Positions 23,051 to 33,154 of a stretch of 64,000 nucleotides of DNA are shown here, piece by piece. The DNA lies in NCBI GenBank assembly GCA_945910005.1, contig OX246746.1, positions 23,591,092 through 23,655,091 of the forward strand. The letters run 5' to 3'. The translations under genes and the position numbers were made by a program. Below the pieces are notes generated by a model. The model was not told the DNA's origin. It was given only the letters and a program-made list of their open reading frames with translations, and did no database searches. The stretch's first letter is position 1; each line of letters opens with the position of its first letter. Source of the stretch: Isoperla grammatica. Its lineage: Eukaryota > Arthropoda > Insecta > Plecoptera > Perlodidae.

Positions 23051-24133
23051 TGTATACTGGCGACGCCGTAAGAAGCAAGGTGTCGCCTAAAATTCTGAGA
23101 AGAGATGGTCGATTAGACGTGTAGAGACACTGCCTATTTCAACGGTATTCAACTCGAGATTGCCCGATAGCTGCATTGTTATTGTCCACTGTATTAACTG
23201 CACCAACCGTGAATGAAATGCGACCCCACCACGTCTGACAACAGGCGGGCGACATTATCACTACAATACCTGAGGCAGGAGAACGGGATGCAACTAGATT
23301 TAGGTTGGTAGTTGTCACACGCGTCACTTCACTTTTACATAATCCGTGACGACAACACCTTGCAAGTTAACACGACGCGACTATAGTTATTGTAACACAC
23401 AGTCTGTAGAAGATCATCTCTAATCTGGTCTCCGTTTGGCCATTGAAACCCACAGATTACTGAACTGGAAACTGCTGTCGAGAAAGACAGGTCTGCGCTA
23501 AATGTCAGTTTAAAATCCGAATTCTTACGAAAACTTCAAACGTTCGTTTACACGCTAGCTAGACATTCTATAGAGAAAGTTATCTTTGCAGACTTTCAAA
23601 TTAAGTTTAAGTTTTGAGGCCAACCAAATTCTGTAACGTGAGAAGATATTTTTATATTCTACAAGACCATTAATGCAAATTTGAAAGAGGCTGCATTGTA
23701 AAATGGCTTGAAAATATACTTAGAAGTATTTAATTATAATTTACACGAATTCAAAATCCCATTTAAATGTGCGATACAAACGTGTTTACTTTAAAATAAC
23801 CAGTAATAAACCTTTTTTAACCCCACCCCAAAATACACCCTTCACTATACTTATCTTGCAGTATTCAAACAATTTAACTATGTAATCTCTTATAGAAATG
23901 ATACCTTATTGACTACTCGTTGACAAGTTTTTTTTTCCATTTCTGAGGGCCCTCTGTGCCAATACTATCCATTTACTCAACTATATTTAAACCATTCGTG
24001 CTCTTTCATTGGGAATGTCCCGATCATCCGCACGATTCGACCATATGAAGCCACCACATATCTACAAACAAGCCCCCACCGGAATGTGTTACTTTATTGT
24101 GTCACAGACTGTACACGTGCATTGGCGCATGCA
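23051..24133. other. Non-coding DNA, nothing recognised
   Basis: Short ORFs only. The first 280 bp may belong to the same repeat as the structured motif at 22955, but no second copy is in the window to define its edges. Confidence 0.3.
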
Positions 24134-24411
24134 CACTCTAACAACAGATGACTAAAATTTAGTCGTTTTTGACGTGCCTTAATTGCACCCTTGTAATAGT
24201 CGGATAAAGATGACTAATTTTAGTCATATACAGATGTCTAAATATAATTGTTTTTAGTCACTTAATACTGACTAATTATAAAATGACTAAATTTTAGTCG
24301 TTGAAAGATGACTAAATATCTGGTGCTCTCTCTCCCCCCCCCCCCCCCTGCTGAGCGTGTGGTGGTACAGAGGTAGGTCTGCACTTTGGAATGGAGGAAT
24401 GAGGAGAGTTA

Positions 24412-25091
24412 AGCATCGCGCACACTTATCCGAACCGAACCGCGCCGAACGGAAGAGAAATTTTCCGATCGAATTAAATACATGTATTTCAATGCGAGCC
24501 CGCACACTTGTTGGAACCGAAGCGGCCGGCGGCCGGACGGCCGGTCGGCCGTTCTCGACCGAGAACCCCATCGGAAGTCTTCCGTTCGGCGCGCTTCGGT
24601 TCCGACGTGTGCGACCCCTAACGGAACTTCCGATGCCCTTCGTGTACGTTCGACATACTTCGGGGCAGTTCGGCGTTTCACCCTCGCAGTTAGTGCATGC
24701 AAGGTGTACGATAAACACGTGCTGTTTGAACACAACAATGAACGACGAAAGTAAATTTCGCTTGTACAACAATACGTTGAGTTATACGACACATCGACAT
24801 ATACGACATGTCGTGTACCCAAACTTTTCTCTTCTTTCTTTCTTCCTCCTCCCAAAAGACATACGCCTAACATAATAATGTCTTCATCACTACTGCTCGA
24901 ATCCATGACTAAAAACTGACTGAGCAGACTGACATTACAATCGTGGAAGGACGTGGAAGTTGGTGCGCGCGCAACTAGCAGACGTCTTTTCGCTTCCGTT
25001 CGGTTCCGACAAATGTGCGCTGAACCATCCGCCGTCGGCCGACGACGGGTCGCTTCGGCGCGGTTCGGTTCGGATAGGTGTGCGCGGACCT
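24412..25091. mobile_element. PIF/Harbinger-like element with TTA target duplication, nested
   Basis: The left end reads AGCATCGCGCACACTTATCC then GAACCGAACCGCGCCGAA. The reverse complement of the right end reads AGGTCCGCGCACACCTATCC then the same GAACCGAACCGCGCCGAA. TTA flanks both sides (24409-24411 and 25092-25094), the trinucleotide duplication typical of PIF/Harbinger. The inside contains extra end-like modules: CGCACACTTGTTGGAACCGAAG near 24500 pairs with CTTCGGTTCCGACGTGTGCG near 24595-24615, and another TTCGGTTCCGACAAATGTGCG lies near 25000-25020. This suggests several Harbinger ends nested or recombined together. GC and CpG content is far above the neighbours. Overlapping ORFs on both strands are largely by-products of this. 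Confidence 0.7.
24706..24906 (-). pseudogene. Possible N-terminal remnant of a HARBI1-like transposase
   Basis: Starting at an ATG at 24906 on the minus strand, the frame begins MDSSSSDEDIIMLGVCLLGG and continues RKKEEKS. Many HARBI1-like nucleases of Harbinger elements begin with a similar Met-Asp-Ser-rich acidic stretch, a hydrophobic segment and a basic cluster. After about 30 residues the similarity is lost and no DDE catalytic motif is present. Its position inside an element with Harbinger ends makes the reading attractive, but the motif is short and low in complexity. Confidence 0.25.
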
Positions 25092-25312
25092 TTAGGAAGT
25101 AAAAGATGAAGGAAGTGAAGAAAGGGGTTTTGATGTAGCACCTATTAGTATCTCGCAGGGATTGGAACGTTCCATCCATAAAGGCTCCGGTTCTAGTATA
25201 TAGCATGATAACATTACGGTACCGATTTTGATACTGGTTCCCTACATAAAAGTTCCATGAGAACCGGTTCTTAAAAGTTTCGGCTATGCAAGATAATATT
25301 CATATACAAAAT

Positions 25313-25757
25313 TAGGGCTGCCCAACGATATCGATAATTCGATACGATATCGATAATGGAAAAATAATTCGATATCGATATAGAATTATTATATCGTACA
25401 TATCGCAATATCGAACTTGCGCCTAATAAGCTAATTGTTTAGAAAGAAAACGATTACGTCACGTCACGCCAACCTCAATATCACTGTTTTTCGCGGATAA
25501 TTTAAATTCTGAATAGTATACACACAAATGAACATATATTATAAGACATTTTAAAGTTCAAACATTTATTTACGTATTACGGTAATGTTGTTTATGATAA
25601 GTGGCCTCTGGCTGGTCTGGAAATCCTAAAAACACATGAGAAAAGTTTCGATATCGCCGATATCGATACGTTTCTTGATAAGTTCGATATCGCGACACGA
25701 TATCGATAATTCTTCCCGCGATATCGATATGATCTTTTTTATTGTTGGGCAGCCCTA
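25313..25757. mobile_element. hAT-like MITE with GATATCGATA subterminal repeats
   Basis: The terminal inverted repeats are TAGGGCTGCCCAACGATA (left) and TAGGGCTGCCCAACAATA (reverse complement of the right end). The flanks TACAAAAT (25305-25312) and TAAAAAAT (25758-25765) match at 7 of 8 bases, fitting the 8-bp target duplication of hAT elements. Within about 100 bp of each end are multiple palindromic ATATCGATAT/GATATCG motifs, plausible transposase-binding repeats. The 445-bp element has no ORF and must depend on a transposase elsewhere. Confidence 0.75.
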
Positions 25758-25852
25758 TAAAAAATCACGTACGTTGAAAACACTCCGATTTTAATAGTTG
25801 AACATTAGTGTTGTAAACATGAACCGGTAAAATAACTCGAATACGTAATTTC

Positions 25853-25950
25853 TAGGGTTGCCGCCGATTATCGATTAACCAATTACTATAACCGATTTTT
25901 ACTTAGATAATCGATTGATTATCGATATGAAATTTGTAATCAATTGGCAG
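25853..25950. mobile_element. hAT-like terminal fragment (candidate)
   Basis: TAGGGTTGCCGCCGATTATC then GATTAACC begins like a hAT terminal repeat, followed by ATCGATTGATTATCGAT subterminal palindromes. No matching right end or flanking duplication was found, so it may be a truncated relative of the element at 25313. Confidence 0.4.
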
Positions 25951-26339
25951 GTCTGCTTACCTTATTCCCAAACGATTGGGCTATAATCCCACACCAGAAT
26001 AGTTGAAACTATGGCATCCCTCAAGAGTTTTTTAGTCCTGTGTGGCACCCCTGCAGGCAGACTGCTTTCATACCTTAACTTCCCTTTGCAGCAACCTTTG
26101 CCACAACTGGGTCACTTGCAATTACGACCCAATTACTCTAGGTAATCTTCCCTTGTAAAAATGTACTGTTGAGATTACTGTTGGTATCACTATTGAAAAA
26201 TTACATGCTAGTAAATTTGGACAAACTATTCAGATTTACTATTCATAATTTTTAATTACTATACAAAATGAGTGAAATTACTCTTGGGATTTAACATGTC
26301 AACTAAAAGATCAACCGTAAATTAGTAAATTACTATTAA

Positions 26340-26431
26340 CTGCTGTGATAGTAAACTATTCATGAGACTAATAGTAAACTATTGGCTGCTGAAATAGTAA
26401 ACCATTTATGAGATCAATAGTAAACTATTGA
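26340..26431. repeat. Two-copy 46-bp tandem duplication
   Basis: The 46-bp unit at 26340-26385 (starting CTGCTGTGATAGTAAACTAT) is repeated at 26386-26431 (starting CTGCTGAAATAGTAAACCAT) with a few substitutions. Each unit contains two copies of the near-palindrome AATAGTAAACTATT. The motif also appears just upstream (AGTAAATTACTATT near 26324). Confidence 0.75.
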
Positions 26432-26659
26432 AAATTGGAAAGCGTTCAGCAGCTGAAAATAATTAGGCATGGATTTAAAGCAACTTTATGGTCAACTAAA
26501 TAATATCTCACCCTTCTCAAAGAAATAATTTACACATTTAACTATGCAGACAAGAAATAAGAATCAACTAGGTTGGCTATAGAATAAAGTAACAGAGATG
26601 CATATTGAGTTGAACATAAAGTGCTTTGTATCTATTTGCAAAAGTAACAACATTTTAAA

Positions 26660-26686
26660 AGAAAAAATGCCACAGCACATTTTATT
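26660..26686 (-). terminator. Candidate polyadenylation signal of the minus-strand transcription unit
   Basis: AATAAA at 26686-26681 (minus) lies about 200 bp after the predicted third-exon acceptor. It is followed by GTGCTGTGGC and a T-rich run within 30 bases, the usual arrangement of a eukaryotic poly(A) site. Support rests on context only. Confidence 0.3.
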
Positions 26687-27171
26687 GGTCAATTATACAC
26701 ACTTGTACATTTATTTAAAGAATTTCATAATTTACTTCAATGAACAATTAAAAATTTCAGGTTAGAAACATTGATGTTCTGATAAGAAATACATTTTATG
26801 TGTAGACTTCTTGTTCTGTTTTGCACTGAGAGCCTACTTCTCTATTGAAGCAGATTCCATTTCTGCAAGGTGGGCTCAAAAGGCTGAAAACCAATCGATA
26901 ACAATGCAATCAGTATAACTTCAGAAAAGGAATTGATAGGTAGTTATGTATAGTTTATTTATAATTATAAAACCTTTGGTTTTTTGACATCAATGTTTTA
27001 CGTGTCAGCATCGTAAATTCGTAATGTGACATTGATATTTTGTTTCGATGTCGGATGCTGTAAGTTTACATCAATGGCAAGTTGGCAACGTTATTTTACT
27101 ATACTGTACATACCTTCAGAAAACGATAGCCGGAAAAATGATGTTTGACCAAGGTGTCTCTTTAGGCGTAG

Positions 27172-29053
27172 TTAAACAGGATCCGTACTGTCTTTCCCAA
27201 GTTCAGGTGTGCGAATAAGTTTGTCATCGGAAGGCCTCTAGAAATAAATAATAAATATTGATACCAGCAGGAACTTTTTAAGGTGATAGAGTTAAGACTT
27301 AGCTTTGAAGTCTCTAAATTATAAAAAATGGAAAAACAAAAATGACAGGATGATGACATATTTTTCCTTAATTTTAAAGAAACTTAAATGGAACATTTTA
27401 AGTGATGTTCCAAGTAGGTAGGTCAATTCAGGTAATTACAGACTAGACCTTCTGAGTCAATCAAATACGTACTCACATAGACCTACCTCACCCGCACAGA
27501 ATGTCAACATTGAACGGTGGATTACAAAATATGTTGTTCCATTAACGCACTGACTTCATGCTAACTGATAAACTAACAGCTAACTGATATATATATTTTT
27601 TTTTAGTACATATTGATTGCTGTGTACAGAACTTGATAGGTCTATAAAGTTTTAGGATATGTTATTTTCCATAATTTCCGTAACTAGTCATACTTTTCTA
27701 TTTTTTTCTTTTTTAGCAAGGTACGTCTAAATCTAGCTTTGTGAAGGTCTACAAAAGGCCTACCGGTAGGCCTACCCTGAAAACTTCAGGCCTGTAGGCC
27801 AATGGTAGGTTTATGTCCCAGTGGTAGGTCTAATGACAACTTTTATATGCCTAATGGTAAGCACTAATGTGCAATAAAATAACAGGTCTAGGTACTAAAT
27901 ATGGTAGTACTAGTAACATATTATCAGTGTGTGTAATTTGCAGTCTGAACGACAAGTTCGATAGGCCTACTAGAGACCACTCCCTTACAGTTACCAGGAA
28001 ACATCAACTCCATCAGGCCTATGGAATGGTATTGTGCATTCTCATCGTAAGATAGAGGCCTATGCTTAACAAGTAAATTTGCATTATGCTTACAATTGCA
28101 GGGGTAATTACAGTTAGGCCTATTGATACTGTTACCCGGGACTCAAAAGTATCGGCATCGAGATGCAACGTAATAAAATGAAATGCTTCTCGTTCACAAT
28201 AAACTGATGGTAGGCCTGTATTGTAGTAGGCCCTACGTATTAACCTAAGCAAGGACACCAGGTATTAGGTAGACTAGGCCCTAGGCCTACAACAACGGAA
28301 TTCACAATTGTAATCCAATACACCTGTTGAAATCCTCTCTCTCAAGAGGAGCACACATTTATCATGTAAATGTCAGGTGAATGAATAATAATAATAAATA
28401 AATATCTTGGTGATTTTATTGTGAATTTTTACACACTGTAAAAAATAGTAGGCCCTAACTTGAAACATAAACATGCCCTAAACTTCATGATATGAATACA
28501 AATGATGGGTTGTGATTGGGCTCTGTTATACAAACAGGCAGGCTAGGCCTATGCCTAGGCCTAGGCCAAGGCAGACCTGCTAGCCTAGGTACGTCAAGCT
28601 TGAGAAAATATTGATTATGAAATGGATTTGGTCAATCCCACGAATGAGAGGCCTAGGCCCTTCCGTACCTAGGCCTAGGTGGATTAGCTCCTGATCCTTA
28701 CAGTAGACAACAACACTGTGCCTGCATTGTTGTTACGGGTCTAGGCCTAGGCCTACAAGAAGATATGTAAACAAAATATGATTGTACTGAGAACGTATAT
28801 TAGGGCCTAGGCCTACGTGTCTTTTGATGAACACAGAGTAGAGACTTCCAAATGTGCGGCAGGGCCTGCCACTAGGCAAAATGTGAGGTTAGGTTAACCT
28901 CCTAGCTCGAGTCTAGAGGTTATTGTAAAGAATTCCACTAAAACAAAGCTTGGCCCAGAACAATTCAATTATATTATTATTATATTAACAATAACTAAAC
29001 GTTGTACTTACCGAAATATCAGGCCATCGACGGTTAGATCTCGATGCAGGCAT
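27172..29053 (-). CDS. Hypothetical 35-residue spliced small protein
   Basis: If exon 1 (29053-29012) joins exon 2 (27237-27172), the reading frame is kept across the intron in phase 0. Exon 1 encodes MPASRSNRRWPDIS. Exon 2 continues RPSDDKLIRTPELGKD and five more residues to a TAA at 27174-27172. An in-frame ATG at 29167 lies too close to the TATA box to be transcribed if the start site is about 25-30 bp downstream of it, so the ATG at 29053 is preferred. The protein would be basic at the N-terminus and hydrophilic, with no membrane segment. I do not recognise the family. The stop lies about 58 bases before the next donor, which would expose the mRNA to nonsense-mediated decay if exon 3 is used. 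Confidence 0.2.
27750..28830. repeat. AGGCCT-rich low-complexity region
   Basis: TAGGCCTA-type motifs recur many times, including the 18-bp palindrome AGGCCTACCGGTAGGCCT at 27756-27773, a cluster TAGGCCTATGCCTAGGCCTA at about 28544-28565, and further clusters near 28650-28680, 28740-28755 and 28803-28815. The motif is scarce elsewhere in the window (35580, 60290). It lies within the proposed intron 1 of the minus-strand unit. Whether this is a substitution-generated compositional repeat or a binding-site array is unknown. Confidence 0.55.
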
Positions 29054-29175
29054 GGGGTCAACTACGCACTCCGCGACACAGCGGAGACTAGTGACGCAGT
29101 TCGCACAACCACTGAACACTTCCGTTTCCGTCTGCCGCTTTGATACGCGCGCGTATTCAAAGATCATGTTGCGGC

Positions 29176-29184
29176 TTATATATA
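29176..29184 (-). promoter_or_regulatory. TATA box upstream of a CpG-rich exon
   Basis: TATATATAA on the minus strand is followed by GCCGCAACATG and then a 150-bp segment rich in CpG (GCGCGCGTATC, CGGCAGACGG, GTGTCGCGG). Initiation would be expected near 29150. The next GT-AG donor is at 29011. Confidence 0.35.
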
Positions 29185-29317
29185 ATGTGCATACTATGCA
29201 TTAATTATGCTTCTTCAAAGTTATAGGTCTCTCTTAAATCTACCTGCTTTATATTTTTTTAATACAATTCTTACAAAAGTCACTGTTTATGTTACCTGTT
29301 ATAAATATTTCGTAATT

Positions 29318-29416
29318 ATGTTTTAATTTTTAAACCAGTTTAAATATTATGTTGTTATGTTGTGTTGTGGTATGTTGTGTTTTGATTTTTAAACCAGTTT
29401 AAATATTATGTTGTTT
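29318..29416. repeat. 59-bp-spaced tandem duplication
   Basis: TTTTTAAACCAGTTTAAATA followed by TTATGTTGTT occurs at about 29327-29356 and again at about 29386-29415, separated by a TTGTGTTG-rich spacer. A local duplication near the right end of the large TIR element. Confidence 0.7.
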
Positions 29417-30035
29417 TGGCTACTGCTATGCACGGATTTGTAGATGACGAGCTTTATGTTTTTTGATGTTTTATTTTAATATTTCCAATTTGAAGAAGGT
29501 GCTATTTATTTTAATTTTATATTATTCCATTTCTTAAAATTTAATAAATAAAACACATCAAAAACCAAAAAGTTGGTAGATTTAAAAAATATCAAATAAA
29601 ATTATATAATTACTACCTTCACAAATCAACGTTGACACATCGATAAACTTCAGCAATGCTGGATGCGACTAAATGACTAAAGCTGTGACTAAAGTAAAAC
29701 GTCTATTTTGACGGTCAAGTGTCTAATTTAGTTCTTAAATATAAATATGACTAAAATTAGACGCTTTTGGTTTAACCAAATTAGTCACTTTAAAATAGTC
29801 ACTCTTTTAGACACTAAAAACCGACTGTTTGCTAAAAGAGTGTTTAAAATATAAATTTGGTGTCTAATTTTTACTTCAAGTGACTAAAATTTAAACACTG
29901 CACACAAAGATGACTAAATTGGTGTCTAAAACGGTGTCTTCGTGACTAAATTTTAGTCATCTGTTGTTAGAGTGCAATCATACATAAAGTAATGTTGTAC
30001 AGGAATGTCTATTGCAGGATGTACCGAGTAACCCG

Positions 30036-30063
30036 GCCGATTCAGGTGACTAACTAGGTATAA
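30036..30063 (-). repeat. Fragment of the main SINE body
   Basis: TTCAGGTGACTAACTAGGT matches the reverse complement of the SINE body (in full copies TAGTTAGTCACCTGAA). Neighbouring bases are diverged, so this is a short relic about 60 bp outside the large TIR element. Confidence 0.45.
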
Positions 30064-31841
30064 TGTTAAAGTATTTGCGTGGGTTGATGCCTCGAATTGG
30101 AGCCATGTGTAGTACTAGGTATATGAGTCATCGGACAAACATGTACATATGCGAATCTAGGGTAGTAAAGATATCTCCTATATCGACCCCTATTCCTTGA
30201 TGAAAGCTACCAAGGGAAACGGATTGCCCATGAATGCGTATTTCGCGCTAAAAAGAACAGCTCTTTGCACGTTCTACACTTGAAATAAGTCTGCTCTAAA
30301 GTTAGAGCCAGTTTAGCGAAGCCCGTTCTATGCCAAGCTATTTTAATATTATCTGCACTTTGGTGTAACAAGTTTAAATGGGTGATACTATAACCAAACA
30401 ACAGGGGGTGTATTGAATCTCGTCATTTGCTAGATTCACACAAGGAGCAACTAACGAACACACCCGAAGGTAAGTTGATAAAGAAGATCTCTGTAGTCTG
30501 TACTACGCGATGGTTTATGTATGGCGGATCAAATCAAGGGTACAACGGAAATCTAGGTACTAATACATTCCTTAGTACTCATAACTCATTCATCTGCATA
30601 CAATATCGTATCCAATATCTGCTGATTGTTACTTATGTACGCATGCTGCGTAATGCACAGATTGCATTGGATTGAAACGAGAAAATAACAGTTGTGCTGT
30701 ATACACAATAGACGTTAGGGTAAAGATTCTGTCTAACCCTTGATTTATACAATATGTCGAAGGCTGTACATATTCTTCTAATATTAAGCTCCGTCTTATG
30801 TCGGGGCACTGGCATCAATGTTCGTCTTTTGTATAGTGGCTGGGATTACACTTAAGAAAAACTTTTCATGTTGGGAAATGTGAAGTACCCCTCGCCCCTC
30901 CCGCTCCCCCCGCCGTTCTCAATCACCACTTAGGACAAAGTATTCTGTCAGACCGACACAGGGGATCAGAGCTTTATGGCTTGATCAGAACGAAATGAAA
31001 TATTTATTGAATGCTGCCGCCGAAATATACATCTTAGTGTAGAGAATAGAACTAGCTGTTTTCATCATATCACGTCTGTTTTGAGTATGTCAGAGTTGTC
31101 TGCCTAGTTCTCTCGTTCGTACACTGATAGCGAGAAATTCGAAAACTTATCACAAAGGAGACATTCTTTCTTCTGGAAGGAAATTGGAACATATATACGA
31201 ATATGCTCAATGAATGGTGATTTTTCTATATTTTCTATCCATACCATATTGAGCCCTCCAGGCCCAAAAGACAGAACTAAATTCAAGTCTGAACACTGTA
31301 GTAAGTATAACACAAGCAAGCTAGCTAGCTAGGTAGGTATGACGAAGAAGGAATAACTTTTTCGAAACGAAAAACACGGAATTGTCTCCCTAACAATTGT
31401 GAAGTCGGCTGAACTTCTGCATGGGAGAAAATAGATGCTCATCTATTATTTGTTGGGTGATTGATACGTTGAGTTTCTTGTTTCTTCTCTGCACACAAAG
31501 GTACGTTACTACACAATATCTATATCCGAACGAACTTAGAACCTGACCGATGCAGAGCAGCAAATGAAGAATTTACTAATTGCACCAGCATATATTTCAT
31601 CTGTTCGTTTTACGAATACATGCATGGAAGACGCTCTACCTTCATTACACATTTTAACACTATTGAACATATACACAAGAACCACCTGTGTTGAATGAGA
31701 AGTCACACACACACACAAACACTGCAGCCAATTACATTATGTCACTGCTGTTTTGAAATAATCCGAGCATGAAAAATGATTTTCCAGCTCATTCAGAGTC
31801 AGCATTAAAAATCACCATGCGGAATACCATACATACTAAAT
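30064..31841. other. Non-coding DNA, nothing recognised
   Basis: Short ORFs only. A brief C-rich tract occurs around 30890-30915 and a short CTAGCTAGCTAGGTAGG run near 31320. Confidence 0.35.
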
Positions 31842-31898
31842 TACAGTACAGTACAGTACAGTACAGTACAGTACAGTACAGTACAGTACAGTACAGTA
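31842..31898. repeat. (TACAG)n pentanucleotide microsatellite
   Basis: About 11 perfect TACAG units in a row, without interruption, suggesting recent expansion. Confidence 0.95.
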
Positions 31899-32697
31899 TA
31901 CTCACACTATGAGCGTTGAGCGCATAATCGGAGACGGTTCCTTCACTGGAATACCAATTTCAATACATATATTCTATCATTCATTTTGCTGTTTAATCAA
32001 TATGTTCAAAACGTAGATTTATTTAAGAGCTGAAAGTAAAGATCAATGGAACAGTAGTGTCTAGACTAAAAATTGACCCAATTAGGTTTTTAAAGATTCA
32101 GTGATTATTACACTGACGAACTTTATTGACCTGATTATACTGTTAATAGTATATAGATCTTAGACTATACGATACGTTATACCAAGTATGCGATCTATGG
32201 TGGATTTCAGGCAGGCCTATCGCATCTGTAAGGGAACTGTGTCCATGGAACGGATCAGGCTAGCAGGAAGATAAAACACCATCTCAAATGTGATTCCATC
32301 CCACGTCTTCTTTGTAGGTTAATACATTCAACATTGTCATTTTTTACTTAGCTCTGACGTTATCAACATTTAGCTAGGGCATGCTACCACTAATTTCCCT
32401 CATTCAGTTGAATATGTGCGGCTATTTGCTAATTAATTATCCCGTGTATACAACATTATCATTATTGAGGTGTTAATTATAATTATTATTGTCTGTTCTC
32501 ATCATATAACTATTGGCATTGAAATGGTACTACACAAATAAAGTTTATGTCCGACGAACCTACGAAATAGCTAATTAGTAATTCGTAAACATATAGTCAT
32601 TATCACAATGTTGAGTAACATTACTCTTTACCAGTTTTAGGACTGAAATAAGATCGGCGTAAAGGACGTGGCTAAATAGGGTATGCGTTGGTCTAGT
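31899..32697. other. Non-coding DNA, nothing recognised
   Basis: AT-rich, no ORF or element terminus of note. Confidence 0.35.
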
Positions 32698-32894
32698 AAA
32701 CCTAGGTTCCACAATTGGCCATAGTCGGGATCGTAATCGTAGAAATGTGATCACATTTCCACATACAATCCGGATTGCGACATTACGATTTAGTTGTGAA
32801 CAGCGCCATAAGACGCAGTTATTAAACCACTCTTTCATGATTTCCGGATTGCGATTATTTCCGATCCCGATCCCGACAATTGTGGGTAGGGTTT
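32698..32894. mobile_element. MITE, family with CCACAATTGTCGG-type ends, copy 2
   Basis: The left end reads AAACCTAGGTTCCACAATTG then GCCATAGTCGGGATCG. The reverse complement of the right end reads AAACCCTACCCACAATTGTC then GGGATCGGGATCGG. The interior has GATTGCGA, CGTAATCG and TGATTTCCGGATTGCGAT blocks, as in the copy at 13932-14131, and the length is almost the same (197 versus 200 bp). Between the ends lies GTGATCACATTTCCAC, itself a partial palindrome. Non-autonomous. Confidence 0.65.
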
Positions 32895-33111
32895 AAAGAT
32901 AACGATTCTCAATATATCGATTATATTCTATAAGATAAGTGAATTCCGCTGTCAATCGCGTCGGAGTCGAGTTGGCGTGTGACTGTGAGTGTCTCTCATT
33001 GACAGGAGTAAAAGTCAGCAAGCGGTGTTCTTTCAGCATGCGTCAGTCACCTGGTATAGCTAGCTGGGCTGATCCCCACCTGGCCATATGTTGATGGCTG
33101 GCCGACGGTCT
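32895..33111. other. Non-coding DNA, nothing recognised
   Basis: Unassigned sequence between the MITE and the G/C hairpin; no ORF of note. Confidence 0.3.
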
Positions 33112-33154
33112 GGGGGGAGGGGTGGCCGACTCTCCCCCCTCCCCCCCCCCCCCC
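33112..33154. repeat. G-run/C-run inverted repeat
   Basis: GGGGGGAGGGG at 33112-33122 has its exact reverse complement CCCCTCCCCCC at 33136-33146, with a 13-bp loop, followed by more C (a run of 14). It can form a very GC-stable hairpin or G-quadruplex/i-motif structures. Confidence 0.7.

Larger units (their letters stand above)
26660..29150 (-). other. Candidate three-exon transcription unit inside the TIR element
   Basis: Exon 1 runs from about 29150 to 29012 and ends TTTCG before the donor GTAAGTAC. Exon 2 is 27237-27114: its acceptor follows a T-rich tract ending TTTCTAG, and its donor is GAAG/GTATGTA. Exon 3 starts at 26883 after TTGGTTTTCAG and runs to a poly(A) signal near 26681. A TATA box lies at 29176-29184 and exon 1 is CpG-rich compared with its surroundings. 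The order and orientation of these signals are consistent. The longest product is only 35 residues, ending in exon 2, so this could be a small-protein gene, a non-coding RNA or a decayed transposon gene. RNA evidence is lacking. Confidence 0.3.
24134..29974. mobile_element. Candidate 5.8-kb DNA transposon with 31-bp perfect TIRs and GACTAA subterminal repeats
   Basis: The sequence starting CACTCTAACAACAGATGACT at 24134-24164 recurs as a perfect 31-bp reverse complement at 29944-29974. Inside both ends lie arrays of GACTAA/TTAGTC motifs, many as GATGACTAAAATTTAGTC-like palindromes: about 24150-24320 on the left and 29664-29974 on the right. Terminal repeats plus subterminal motif arrays are the usual architecture of cut-and-paste transposons, especially the CACTA type, though these ends read CACTC. 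Only CA flanks both ends, so the target duplication is not diagnostic. Inside are a Harbinger-like element, a hAT-like MITE, an AGGCCT-rich tract and a possible small spliced gene, but no recognisable transposase. Two independent solo ends are a less likely alternative. Confidence 0.6.

Noticed and set aside
24134..24333. A self-contained small MITE at the left end of the large element
   Set aside because: The reverse complement of its left end is not found nearby; the only perfect partner is at 29944-29974.
24409..25206. 265-codon minus-strand ORF and 172-codon plus-strand ORF as host genes
   Set aside because: Both lie across GC-rich Harbinger-like inverted repeats, overlap each other on opposite strands and show no conserved domain beyond a weak N-terminal motif.
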